Assembly (NCBI GenBank): GCA_035578155.1
Contig: JAPWDM010000001.1
Span: 160,553,498-160,617,497 of the forward strand
Length of the DNA: 64,000 nt
Reading direction: 5' to 3'
Source of the DNA: Brachynemurus nebulosus
Lineage: Eukaryota; Arthropoda; Insecta; Neuroptera; Myrmeleontidae
The translations under genes were made by a program, and so were the position numbers. Shown here piece after piece: positions 1 through 10,779 of this stretch (position 1 is the stretch's first letter; the number at the start of each line of letters is the position of its first letter). Under the pieces are notes generated by a model. That model made no database searches. It saw only the letters and a list, made by a program, of their open reading frames with translations, and was not told the DNA's origin.

Positions 1-607
1 TTTGGCTTATAGACTCGTGAGTTATCTCTCTTATCATACAACTTTACAGTTCGATCACACGACATACATGTGATAGCCAGTACAACCGTAGAGGCCGATC
101 GCGATCAGTGATCACATGTTACTGTAGACGGGCGGTAACATGGGTAACACATTCTCAGTGTAATGAACACAGCTCTCAGTGTTACATTGTACCGCTCGCT
201 TTATACGGAATTGTTAACGTTCTATTCTTAAGTTATTATCAATTTTCTGTCAAAATTTTGTATTTTAGTATTTATATTTATCAACGATTTCATATTTAAC
301 ACTTTAAACACACATTTTACTAACACGTCGTCAAGATATTTTAAATTAAAAATTAGTGCCAATATTTAAAAATCAGTGCAATTTATGGGAACCGATATTG
401 CTTATTACAACTATTTTTTGGATAATTTTAAGCCGAACGCTTTTAACGTTAACTTTTGTACAGGGAGAGAAAAAGAAAGTTATTACATTTTTATTCTAGG
501 TTTTTTAATTCCTTTAGTAAAAGACTTCCTTTAAAAATGACTTTCCCAGGATATTACAGATAGCAAAGAGTTACAAAGTCGAGATAAAGTATATGAGTTA
601 TTCTAAA
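1..607. other. Unassigned AT-rich flank
   Basis: No gene, repeat pair or structured element could be supported here. One short open frame begins near 108, but it has no recognisable domain and no splice context. It could be intronic or intergenic DNA upstream of gene A. Confidence 0.4.
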
Positions 608-611
608 TTAA

Positions 612-1523
612 CCCTAGAATCATATGTTGGTCTACGAGAAACGTTAATCACACAGTGTCGTCAATTTGACGAATGGACTTTTTACAGAGAATTTTAGAGT
701 TTATTTGCAAAAAAACATATTATTTACATAACAATACTACAAAAACGAATAAAAGATTTCAAAAAATTGCATTTGGAAAAATTTTTTAATATAAATATTT
801 ATTAATTTTTTTAATCTTTTTATCAAAGCGTACTTTAATTATAAAAATTAAAAAAGAGATAAATACATTAATTGTATCAGAAGACATGCCTTTCAAATAA
901 TTAATTTATGAACTATTATGAGTCGGTGAACATGTGTGACCTTACAGAATGTGAAATTTCTCGGTCACAAATATTCCCATAGATATGTAGTTATTTCCTC
1001 ATTAGGCACAATTGCAAATTTTCTAAATTTGTTAGTAATTTTTCAAATAAGATCTCAAAAAATAATAAAAATTAAAATATTTTCCACAAAATAAATTGTT
1101 AATCTTTTATTGAGTCACTTAAAACACATTCTTTGGTTTTCGATTCAATACATTAAAACTTCAGTGTTATATCGTCTCTATAAGTCAAACAGCTGTAATC
1201 ATCTTCCACATCATTGAATAAATTAATTATAACATTCACATTTTTATAAAATTTTAGAAAAATTAGGAAAACTTTTATGTGTAAAGTACAAAATCTTTAA
1301 ACAAGAAACAAACGTTAATAATACATCTTCGTCAAGTTGACGCACACTATTTTAATATAAAAAAACGACAGCACCTATAAACAAAATTGATACATCTTTG
1401 GGTTATCATAACAAATAAATTAGATACCAGAAGTTTTAGAACAGACAAACAACTATAAGTTGTAGTACTGAAGCAGGTAGAGAAGTTTAGTCGTCAATTT
1501 GACAAGTACGTATGATTCTAGGG
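612..1523. mobile_element. piggyBac-like non-autonomous element (912 bp)
   Basis: The sequence shows TTAA at 608-611 and again at 1524-1527, directly outside inverted ends that read CCCTAGAATCATAYG. A TTAA target duplication plus CCC-starting ends is the signature of the piggyBac superfamily. The palindrome CGTCAATTTGACG occurs at 659-671, as a variant with one central base changed (CGTCAAGTTGACG) at 1330-1342 and truncated by one base at 1492-1503. Such internal repeats near the ends are also known from piggyBac elements and may be transposase sites (inference). There is no long open frame inside, so the copy is non-autonomous. A chance TTAA is possible, but the matched 15-base ends make this unlikely. 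Confidence 0.78.
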
Positions 1524-1527
1524 TTAA

Positions 1528-1986
1528 GTTCAGCTTAAAGATGGCTTAAAGTGATAAAATTAATTCAATAAGTCATAAAGTAACGTTAAACTTTGTTGTA
1601 AAAACAACCCTAAAATATCGGCATATAATTTAATTCATAATTAACTAAGTTTGTAAATAATGATATTCAAGACTTCGTATGCGAAAATAAAATATACTTG
1701 AAACATGTGAAATAATTTTACTTGCCTTAAGTAATTTCTGATTAATTAATAAAAAAAAATTATTTTAAATTTTAAGAATATTATTAGAAATTAATTAAAA
1801 ATAATAATAACCTTGTTGTATGTCCAGCTAATTCCGCTAATGTTTAAATTTTATATTAGATAATTAATAACTATTTTTAATTATTGCGAAATATGTAGTT
1901 TTATTGATAGACATTAAAATTATTTTTAAGAAATCTATATTTTACAGTGTCATTTTATTATTAATTATTGATTATTGATTATATTG
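1528..1986. other. Unassigned AT-rich DNA
   Basis: Very AT-rich sequence with A and T runs. No coding potential, repeat pair or structured element was recognised. Confidence 0.4.
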
Positions 1987-2184
1987 TTATAGCTCATGTA
2001 CAAAGAGGTTTCTAATTCTTAAACTGTAGGTTAATAAAGAATTCATCAATGCTTTCCTTCCTATTAGCGAATTTTCAGAATGGAATTCAGCTATTACAGC
2101 CACTGTTATAACGCGACTTGAGCCCGAGACTATGGCAGAAATTTGTTTTGAGGTCCCTAGAAACCGCAAATAATAATCACTAAA

Positions 2185-2187
<3 letters not shown>
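1987..2187 (-). repeat. Dispersed module beside (TA)n, coding-like remnant
   Basis: Read on the minus strand, this segment matches the plus strand at 14782-14922 over about 125 bases. Both translate to related peptides containing KQIS and AEF, and both directly follow a long TA run. The shared order of TA run and then module suggests two copies of one element. The translation is not a family I recognise and the open frame may be accidental, so no function is assigned. An open frame that runs through the TA repeat is an artefact. Confidence 0.5.
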
Positions 2188-2262
<75 letters not shown>

Positions 2263-2265
2263 CAC

Positions 2266-2354
<89 letters not shown>
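2188..2354. repeat. (TA)n microsatellite
   Basis: About 165 bases of almost pure TA dinucleotide, interrupted near 2261-2266 and 2280. Open frames of alternating Tyr and Ile over it are meaningless. Confidence 0.97.
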
Positions 2355-2355
<1 letters not shown>

Positions 2356-3007
2356 TTTTACAAACTTTGGTGAAAATGTTGGAAATCCCAAACTCTTGGA
2401 TGAGTTCTTCAGCCAGTCGGATAGCAGGAACATGGTTTTTGTTCTTTCAAAATATTAGTTTTTTGCCAAAATTTCCACTTATTCAAAAAATTTTGCGAAA
2501 TTTTTTTACACCATTTAAAAGAGGAGAAAAAATCACATAAAAAAGGTCTTTAAACTATTCTTCTATGTCAACTAGTTTCCGAGAAAAACTAATTTTTATA
2601 AACGGAAATTCGCTATGTTATGCAGGATGTTGCGACAGGGGTATTTTTTTTATTGTATCAATGTTTCTCAAAGTGTGATAGGCGTACCCCAGGGTACGCC
2701 GCGCCGCCAAATTTCTGTAATTGCGAAAAATTATAAATTATTATGTTATAGCATTATTGTTATAATTATTACAGCATATTTTCGATTTCAACAGCAAATT
2801 CAATTATATTAAGCAGAATGAAAGATACTGGAAAATAAAAATGTTTTCAACATTGTTGTTCATGTACAAGATTAAAATGTAGCTAAAAACATACCCAAAT
2901 ATGTTTATTGTTTAACCAAAAATCAAAACAAAAGTTATTTGTTGGTTTAATTTGTTCTATTTAATTTACGCCCACACTTATTAATATTATTTTAAAGCTT
3001 AATTCTA
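2355..3007. repeat. Noncoding stretch with two dispersed-repeat ends
   Basis: Around 2605-2650 lies the motif ATGCAGGATGTTGCGACAGG. It recurs near 7096, inverted near 13799, and near 63355, so it marks a dispersed family. At about 2655-2705 the sequence TGTTTCTCAAAGTGTG, followed by the stem GGCGTACCC-CA-GGGTACGCC, looks like one end of a hAT element. I found no matching opposite end, so this is only a fragment. No host gene is seen. Confidence 0.45.
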
Positions 3008-4492
3008 ACAAGTAAAGGTCCCGAGGCCGGACCTATCGATTTCGATGAAACTTAAATATATTGTAGAACACTAAAAACTAAGGGACACGTATTTTTTTTT
3101 ATCTGCGGAAAAACGGTTTGAAGGGGTGAAATCGCCCTCCAAAAATTGGGGTAAAAATTTAATTTTTCAAATATCTCGAAAACAGTAAGAGATAGAGCAA
3201 AAGTTTAAATTGGCGATATTGCTCTTTTTTAAAGAGCTATCTATTGATATGCAATTTGTTCATATTACATCAACAGGGGTGGTTGGGGGTTAAAATTTGG
3301 GGGTTAATTTTACAAAAAGGGGGTGAAAAATAAACAATATAAAAATTTTGTTTACAGATTTGAAATCTACGTCAAAAAATCTAATTGACCTATTTTTGCT
3401 CAATGCCCTAATATTAAGTCTAGGGGTAGTTAACTAGAGGGTGACTATGTCGAATAATCGTACTATTTGGGTATTTCAAGAAGTTCTTCTTCATGGAAAA
3501 TAGCTTAAGACAATTAGAATAACGTAGCAATGAAATTCTCGAATTCAAAATTGAGTTTGAGCAATATTGGAGAGGGGGTGAGTCACCCTCTTAAATTACA
3601 TACTAGTTTATATACACTAATTTATGCTATTAACACACTGATAGTGGGTAAAATAATGTCACAATAAGTGATTCTGAAGTTGGACTATCATGTATGTAAG
3701 GTCTTTATTAGGTTTGTTTTTTAATGGATATTATAGTTTTCCTTATCGAAAATTATCGATACCTACCGAAAATTACATAACCTAACCTAAAATAACGAAA
3801 CCTAATAAAAACCTTACATACGATAGTCTAACTTCAGAACGATCTATTGTGACATTATTACCCCCTGTCAGTGTGTTAATTAGTGTATGTAAACTAGTAT
3901 GTAATTTAAGAGGGTGACTCACCCCCTCTCCAATGTTGCTCAAACTCAATTTTGAATTCGAGAATTTCATTTCTACGTTATTCTAATTGTCTTAAGCTAT
4001 TTTCCATGAAGAAGAACTTCTTGAAATACCCAAATAGTACGATTATTCGACATAGTCACCCTCTAGTTAACTACCCCTAGACTTAATATTAGGATATTGA
4101 GCAAAAACAGGTCAATTAGATTTTTTGACGTAGATTTCAAATCTGTAAACAAAATTTTTATATTGTTTATTTTTCACCCCCTTTTTGCAAAATTAACCAC
4201 CAAATTTTAACCCCCAACCACCCCTGTTGATGTAATTTGAACAAATTGCATATCAATAGATAGCTCTTTAAAAAAGAGCAATATCGCCAATTTAAACTTT
4301 TGCTCTATCTCTTATTGTTTTCGAGATATTTGAAAAATTAAATTTTTACCCCAATTTTTGGAGGGCGATTTCACCCCTTCAAACCGTTTTTCCGCAGATA
4401 AAAAAAAATACGTGTCCCTTAGTTTTTAGTGTTCTACAACATATTTAAATTTCATCAAAATCGATAGGTCCGGCCTCGGGACCTTTACTTGT
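3008..4492. mobile_element. Long foldback (palindromic) element, 1.5 kb
   Basis: The two halves are near-perfect reverse complements. The arms run about 3008-3717 and 3791-4492 around a spacer of roughly 75 bases, and the ends read ACAAGTAAAGGTCCCGAGG. Arm divergence is a few percent, so the palindrome is fairly young. No clear target duplication was found. The arms carry no real coding frame; a short minus-strand frame near 3782-3970 is a shadow. A diverged single-arm relative lies at 59985-60490, so this is a dispersed family that either duplicated by inversion here or is a foldback transposon. Confidence 0.82.
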
Positions 4493-4719
4493 AAGTTACA
4501 GGCATTTACCTAGGTATACTAATGAATAGTATGAATAGTAATGAACAGTATGAATAATAATGGATTTATATTGTGTATAGCACAAATGCCATGATATATT
4601 TGTTTTCATATGCGATGTATTAGGTATTAAAAATGATATTTTTCTCCTTGTATACAGTGTTTCTGGTATCAGATTTGAATTTAAGATTTTTTATTTTATT
4701 AATTTACTGAATATTGCTT
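4493..4719. other. Spacer
   Basis: AT-rich DNA with a short imperfect repeat of AATGAATAGTATG near 4520-4560. Nothing else was recognised. Confidence 0.4.
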
Positions 4720-5170
4720 GGAAGGAGATTTTTCAGATAATTTAACTCATGTGTATCAAGTCCCATAAAAATATTGTAGTTTTTTTCACTTGTACCATGG
4801 AAAAAAGTTAGGACAGACTTTTACAGCGATAAAAATAGTACAAAATATTTCATTGGTCATTTTATTGTAGGTAAACACGATAAAAAAATTTTACTGGCTT
4901 CAGAACCATAGTAAGAATATATTAAATTATAATATGAATTGTACTAATTTATATTATTCGTTAAATTATCTTACCATATTACACTTGAGTTTTATATTTT
5001 TTCTGAATAAATTTGTGTTTCAACCCAAAAACGCTTCAGCTCCACTGTCGCGTTTTTGTTAGTTGACAATTCTTCTCGTTAAATTGCTAGGCAACAAATT
5101 TTCGTTAGACAAACCTAAATTTATTCGAAGAAATACAAACCTCTCGTGTAATAATAAGTGATAAATACCT
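4720..5170 (+). repeat. Dispersed repeat, copy 1
   Basis: About 450 bases match the reverse complement of 58695-59215. Shared landmarks include a segment about accepting A-rich ends (CCATGGAAAAAAGTTAGGAC), the block CGCTTCAGCTCCACTGTCGC and the end CGTGTAATAATAAGTGATAA. No coding frame survives. The superfamily is unknown; it could be a non-autonomous transposon or a fragment of a larger one. Confidence 0.72.
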
Positions 5171-5695
5171 TGCATATAAATAAATTTTTAAAAACATGAA
5201 TGAGAGTCAGAGTCATCAGATATCAGATTTAATCATCAGAAGTAAATTTTAGTGAAGTTTATCTGGTACAGACATGCATAACTTGGGAAATGGCAAAAAG
5301 TGAAGAGATCTTAATAGTTAATATTATACCAAAGAACACGAAAAAAATTTTAAAAAGGAAAATATATTAGTCATTTGGATTTCTGTAAACAATTTCGGTT
5401 TAAACAAAATCTGGCCACATTGTTAGGGGGAAATTTCAACTTTTATAATAAGTACAATATATGTAAGAACAAGATTATGTATCTAAACAAATTCCGAGCG
5501 AATAATTTTGGCTATTCAATTTGTTTCTGAACCTAACCTGTCAGTATTAATTATTATTAAACTAAATGAAACAAAAATTTTAATAAGTATGAACCGTTTT
5601 ATTGAATATTTATGTAAAAAGTCATTTTTAAGTACAAAATCACATACAAATAAATTTACATATTTAGTCAATTAATAACGCAATAATAGAATAAT
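5171..5695. other. Unassigned AT-rich DNA
   Basis: No gene or repeat structure was recognised in this stretch. Confidence 0.4.
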
Positions 5696-5877
5696 CACTA
5701 GCTTAGAGAGGGGGGAGCGGATGTCAAGGGATCTATCGTGCGTCGGGCATCACTCGCAAAGTGGCGCCAAATTTGTGCTAAAAGGGTACCAAATATTACT
5801 ACATAATTATGTATCTGCAGGAGTGAGGGACACCCCAATAAAGTGTGGTGCCCCGGATTATGTTCGCTACGCAACTG
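5696..5877. mobile_element. Short hAT-type element (GGCGTAG family), decayed
   Basis: The right end, reversed, reads CAGTTGCGTAGCGA and the left end reads CACTAGCTTAGAGA. The flanks AGAATAAT (5688-5695) and ATAATAAT (5878-5885) agree at seven of eight bases, as expected for an old 8-bp hAT duplication. The interior (TCTATCGTGCGTCGGGCAT and GTGCCCCGG) is homologous to the element at 38402-38717. Open frames over it are not genes. Confidence 0.68.
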
Positions 5878-5885
5878 ATAATAAT

Positions 5886-7074
5886 GCAATCGTTCATACA
5901 ACTTCACTTCGTAACAAAAAGACAAAAATGGAATAAAATATTCTATGTTAAAAATTATTTTTACAAAAAAACTTTTTCTAGATGTAATACCTCGGTCACA
6001 TCAGAGCAGTAGGTAATAAGTGGTAAATAAAACGCATAGGTAGAACAGAAAAATACTACTTTTTGCTTACTACTGTCCACTTTGCTACAAATAACATTTT
6101 TTAGAGCCAACAGATCGCTACGACAGTCCATAACACAACCGCAACTTGCCCGGATTGTAACGCGTGGCGTAGTGCGATCAATTTATATATTCACATTAAT
6201 CCGGTCAAATCGTAAAGCTATTTAGGTAAAAATAGAACATAAACAAAATGCTGAAGTGGTTGCACCTAGCAAGCACAATAACTTAGAAAACCTATATGTA
6301 ATATAATTTCATTGTATTACTTGATTCACATCCAAACACTGAAGTAAGTAGTAGTATAACACAATAAAGTAAATTAGATATATTAAGATTGGACAAAAAA
6401 AATTTTAATACATGTTTTGGTTGCTGTTGTCTAAAGTGGGTAATAAAACGCCCATTTCAAAACGAATGGTAACCGTAGAGGCCAACAATGTGGCCGCAGT
6501 AACTAGATCGGATTGGTATGAACACGGAAATTTAATTATATGTTTTGAATTGACCGTTCGGTCGACCGCACGACGATTGTAACGGTCGCTCGTTCTGGTC
6601 TGTTCACACACTTATGTTTGAATCTACACGTATTGTATATTTGTATTCAGCAAAAACGAACTAAAAGATAGATAATTGTACCTATACCCTCCTTCAGGTT
6701 AATTAATCAAAATAATAAATGTCAAGGTTATCGGAAGATCAAAACATGAATTTTTTTTAGTTACACTACTCGACCGTCTTTTATAATAAAGTTCTTGACT
6801 GAAGTTACAAAAATATTCTAAAAGCATTGTTTTTCCATATCAGTTAAGTGATTTTTTTTATTTTGGACAGATTCTGTAAAAAATCATCAAAAAAATAACC
6901 CTACAATTTTAAATGAGAAAAAAAAGGCGAGAAAACCATCTCACTAAAATGACGTCACAGTTTGAAGCAACTAAACGTCAATTTCAATATTTATAACCTC
7001 AAAACTTTGATTATATTCATTTGAATTCGTCGAGCCTGCAATCGGTTTTAAAAATTTTTCGCTAATAAATCATT
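5886..7074. other. Noncoding stretch with a short dispersed motif
   Basis: Near 5993-6035 a segment with GAGCAGTAGGTAATAAGTGG resembles 32590-32625 in gene B's intron 2. No open frame with domain content and no clear inverted repeat was found. The remainder is unassigned. Confidence 0.4.
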
Positions 7075-7400
7075 GGAAATTCTCTACTTATTATGCAGGA
7101 TGTTGCGACATTACTAATTACTGACCACCCACTAAAGCTGTGTGCCCTACGTTGTAAAAAAAATATTTTGTCTTTTTTAAGCGTCTACTTTAACGCCTGT
7201 ATTGTGTCGTAAAAAACGTTTTTTTTTCAGCGTCAACCTTAAGACACCAGGTATAAAATGCATCATCATTATGGGTAAAAAGAAAATAATTTTTCTTGAT
7301 ACCTAAAGAAATGCCTGATAAGGTGTAAATGGTTTCAAATCGATCGCATATAATAATGGTTTCTTTAGAAAAAATTTTTCTTTTCCAAAATGTTGGCATC
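7075..7400 (+). repeat. Dispersed repeat, related to 57780-57965
   Basis: Shared landmarks with 57780-57965 in the same orientation include a CACCCACTAAAGCTGTGTGC-like start, TATAAAATGCATC and a TTTTTCTTGATACCTAAAG-like block. The left part also carries the ATGCAGGATGTTGCGACA motif seen near 2620. No coding content is present. It is probably the tail of a dispersed transposable element of unknown class. Confidence 0.62.
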
Positions 7401-7588
7401 TATATCCAAACAAAATATCAATGAAATATCAATGACACTAGGAGTTGGAAACCGATACACAAACAAACGTGTAATATGAGTAATATGACACATAGAGTGA
7501 CATCTAGACATCAAAGTAGGAAACATAGAATTGTTTAAGTATCAGACGTAAATGAAGGATCAAAATACTGTATTCAACAAAAATTGTT

Positions 7589-7600
7589 TTATATATATAT

Positions 7601-7679
<79 letters not shown>

Positions 7680-7680
7680 T
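7589..7680. repeat. (TA)n microsatellite
   Basis: About 90 bases of TA dinucleotide, interrupted near 7610 and 7672. It abuts the 5' truncation point of the LINE fragment that follows. Confidence 0.96.
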
Positions 7681-7689
7681 TCTTCAATT

Positions 7690-8681
7690 AAGTAAGGAAA
7701 GGAGGATTTAAGAGGAGTTCCTCAGGGCAGCGTCTTAGCTTATTTTATTTATAAATGACTTACCTCTTTCTATAAGGGAACAAACTTTTTTATATGCTGA
7801 CGATACTGCTGTCATATGTACGGGAATCGATCCAGACAATCTTATATTTAATATTACTAGATGTATCACCAATATAAACAAATGGTGCCACAATAATAGT
7901 CTCAAACTAAATACACAAAAGACCGAAATAATCAAATTTGGAAATTACCTCACTTTTCCTTTAAGTTCACCTTCTAAAATAGATTTTAAGGACACTGTTA
8001 GCTTTTTGGGAATCCATATTGATAAGTCGTTGAACTGGAATTCACATGTTGAAATAGTCCATAAAAAACTAAGTAAAGCTATGTATATTATTAGATATTT
8101 AAAATCGATTGTATCAACTGACGTTTTGTTAACAACATATTATGCATATTTTCACTCTATAATGCAGTTTGGTCTCATCTTCTGGGGAAACTCATCACAC
8201 AGTAAAAAAATTTTTGTTCTTCAAAAAAAATGTATAAGATTAATATTTAATGCGCCTCCTAGAGGGCACTGTGTAAATTATTTTAAAAAATACAAAATAT
8301 TAACTTTGCCTTGTATGTTCATACTTCAGTGTGCTGTATTTATTAAACAGCATTATTATCTATTTACGAATAATATACCAGACCACAGTTATGACACGAG
8401 ACACAAAAATAAATTAAATCTAATTAACTCAACAATGACGGTTTCTCTGAGGAGCGTGCATAATATCATGATCAAAATATATAATAAAATTCCAGAAAAT
8501 CTAAAGAATGAAACTTTAGAGAACTTAAAAAAAAAACTTAAAGCTGATCTGTTACAGGCAAGCTTCTACTCTGTAGATGGCTTCCTAGAATAAGTCTTTT
8601 CGATCAAATTGTGACCCTGTTCATACAATGTACGTTGTATACTGAATAAAGACATTATTATTATTATTATTATATTATTAT
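7690..8681 (+). pseudogene. 5'-truncated LINE (reverse transcriptase C-terminal half)
   Basis: Translation from 7711 gives GVPQGSVL, a reverse transcriptase block. The frame then shifts, by apparent deletion, near 7738-7742, where INDLPLS begins in another frame. From 7742 the frame stays open to a stop at 8591-8593 and includes the catalytic box YADDT (about 7792), FLGIHID, a thumb region and the C-terminal FWGNS and LQKKCIR blocks. These are typical of Jockey/CR1/I-type non-LTR retrotransposons. The 5' end, endonuclease and first polymerase blocks are missing. AATAAA at 8644-8649 and an (ATT)n tail at 8653-8681 mark the 3' end. The copy is dead because of truncation and the frameshift. Confidence 0.9.
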
Positions 8682-8682
8682 G

Positions 8683-9254
8683 AAACGTTAAATGCGAGGT
8701 GAAAAATAATCATTCTATTAATAATAATTTTTGTTATCAGATGTTTCTTTCGGAAATAACTTCATTAATATATAAATGTCAAAACTGTTCGGACATATGA
8801 TCGCGTTCCGGTATAGGGGCTTTTACGTTATCTATATCAAAGAGTAAACAAAAAACTGAAATTGTATAATATATTTAGTAATATGAGAAAATATAAAAAT
8901 ATTTATACCATATCCATAATGGCTAACACACCTTTTATGAATACACTAGCTCACATTATACATAAGCATATCCACCTTTAAATGTAAGTGCTATAACCTC
9001 ACTGTCTGAATAAATTCAGTTGATAAGTGAGAGTGAATGAGTAAGTGTGTGACTAGGGTTGCGCCCCTGAGGGCTTTCATGCACTTTCTCTAACTTCTAT
9101 ATACATACATAGCTACAATGTTACGAATGTATTAAATTATCATTTTATTTCAGAACGATATAAAAAATATAGAGAGTGTAACAGAAATAATCATGTCTAG
9201 TTTCAAAGGTTAGCTGATAGAAAAATTTTATAATTTGAGTGATTCTACTTCTTT
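8683..9254. other. Unassigned DNA
   Basis: No gene, repeat pair or palindrome was recognised. Confidence 0.35.
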
Positions 9255-9505
9255 AGACGTTTTGAGTGATTTTTAGTAGGGGAAAATCTTATGGGTTCGA
9301 GTCACCAATATGCTAATGTTGACAGTATATTATTTTGTAGCTATTAGTATGGCGTGTACACGTATACGCATATATAAATTGTGTATACTCGACTGTATAA
9401 TGTGCGCGTTGGATGCTTTTTGAATGGGTAAAATCTCGTGAGTTCACATCACCGACGTATGCTATAATAGCAGTATATCTGTAGCTATAAGTGTGATGTG
9501 TTGTG
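9255..9505. repeat. Two-copy tandem duplication, period about 155
   Basis: Segments at about 9265-9360 and 9412-9505 align. They share GGGAAAATCTTATGGGTTCG versus GGGTAAAATCTCGTGAGTTC, then CACCAATATGCTA versus CACCGACGTATGCTA, then AGTATAT and GTAGCTAT. The copies are clearly diverged. The first has a B-box-like GGGTTCGAGTC, but no A box or cloverleaf could be drawn, so this is not called a tRNA or SINE. Confidence 0.6.
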
Positions 9506-9998
9506 CAACATCAATTTGGAATATTGCTTCTTTTTAGAAACTTCAAAGATAACTAGTCTTGGAAATAGAGGGGGATCGAAAAGATCCTGAAATGGTTCGT
9601 GTAAATACAGCACAGTCCGTACGCGGACAATTTTGTTTTGCTACTTTTCCTGGTGAACTGCTTCGTATAAACAATGAATAATGAATTAATAAACACTAAA
9701 AAAAAAAAAACCGACTTATGTGGGCAGACAAGCATTATCACTAAAAGATTCCCCGACCGACTTTAAGGTAATTGGTCGGTAAAAAACCCGATTTTTTCAA
9801 AGGATTTTAACGAAACTTCTCTAGATATTTATTTAATTCAATACCAATAATACGAGCCTATTCCGAATAAAACTGACTAGCCCAATTTTAAGAAAAACAA
9901 TTTCAAAGTTTTGTAATATTAACACGGTGGGCTCTTATGGGAAAACTATTGTTTTAAATAAAATGAAAACGTGTCAAAAGAATTTGATAAAAATTTAA
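9506..9998. other. Unassigned DNA
   Basis: No supported feature. A short minus-strand frame at 9553-9741 contains a poly-A run and no domain. Confidence 0.35.
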
Positions 9999-10160
9999 TC
10001 AATAGTATGCATAAAGTTGAATATTGTGAGACTTTGCTCAAGAGAATATGAAGATGTTGTCATATACACATCTGTGTGTATCCGAGTGTATGTATCTAAC
10101 AACATATTCATATTCACTTGAGTAGAGTCTCACAATACTCAAACTTATGAATGCTATTGA
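9999..10160. repeat. Imperfect inverted repeat, 162 bp
   Basis: Arms of about 70 bases pair around a centre near 10078. TCAATAGTATGCATAAAGTT on the left matches the reversed right end TCAATAGCATTCATAAGTTT. Both arms share ATTGTGAGAC, CTCAAG and GAATATGAA. It is probably a tiny foldback element; no target duplication was evident. Confidence 0.65.
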
Positions 10161-10499
10161 ATATGTTATAAAATATAAAGTTACAAACCATATAATAAGA
10201 AATAAAAATTTTTTACTACGCCGTTTTTTTAAAAAAAATTTATGAAGATCATTTTACAACGCTTTTTCAAAAACGTTTTTATATTGCTACAACATAAGCG
10301 CGCGGAAATTCCAAAAAACAAGTGGTACACTAATATCATAACTGAAGAATATTAATACATTATTTAAGTTTTGATAAAAGAAAATTTTTTCGCTGAGATA
10401 TAGGTACTTTTGTACCTGACTATTTGTGGTCGGCCCCTACTTTTTGAAGTCGGTTTTTTAACAGGTTCCCGGTATAACCTGGTGTTACAATTAGCTATG
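10161..10499. other. Spacer
   Basis: AT-rich with no recognised gene. CTGGTGTTACAATTAG occurs here near 10480 and again just right of the next element near 10622. The flank was therefore locally duplicated before or around that insertion. Confidence 0.4.
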
Positions 10500-10507
10500 G
10501 TGTTACA

Positions 10508-10625
10508 CAGGGCCCGCTCTAGGGTGGGGCAACCCGGGCATTTGTTCGGGGCGGCAAATTTTAAGGGCGGCATTTCTTCACAAGTCTTTTTGCCCGGGGC
10601 GGCGTAAACGCTAGAGCGGGCGCTG
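10508..10625. mobile_element. hAT-type MITE, 118 bp (CAGGGCCCGCTC family)
   Basis: The ends CAGGGCCCGCTCTAG and, reversed, CAGCGCCCGCTCTAG are flanked by a perfect 8-bp duplication GTGTTACA (10500-10507 and 10626-10633). The interior motif GGGGCGGCAAATTTTAAGGG is shared with the copy at 30340-30580. CAGGG-type ends and 8-bp duplications are hAT hallmarks. It has no coding capacity; short frames over it on both strands are not genes. Confidence 0.9.
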
Positions 10626-10779
10626 GTGTTACAATTAGTCAGGTTTCACTTGACATCGTACAGTGTCAATAATCAGGTACGTGTTTTTGTACGAATTATT
10701 TTATGTATTTGTGCCATACATTAGTTTTTTATGGTTTTGTATCAAAAAGAAAAAAATCAACACTTAAATAGGTACCGTC

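Noticed and set aside
1987..2433. 148-residue open frame on the minus strand
   Set aside because: Most of it is Tyr/Ile alternation from the TA array; only the outer portion resembles another repeat copy.
3782..3970. 62-residue open frame on the minus strand
   Set aside because: It lies in the arm of the palindrome and is not preserved in the relative at 59985.
3008..4492. Tail-to-tail LTRs of a retrovirus-like element
   Set aside because: The copies are inverted and not direct, and no retroviral coding sequence lies between them.
9285..9305. tRNA or SINE promoter (GGGTTCGAGTC)
   Set aside because: A B-box-like string alone; no A box at the right distance and no cloverleaf could be drawn.
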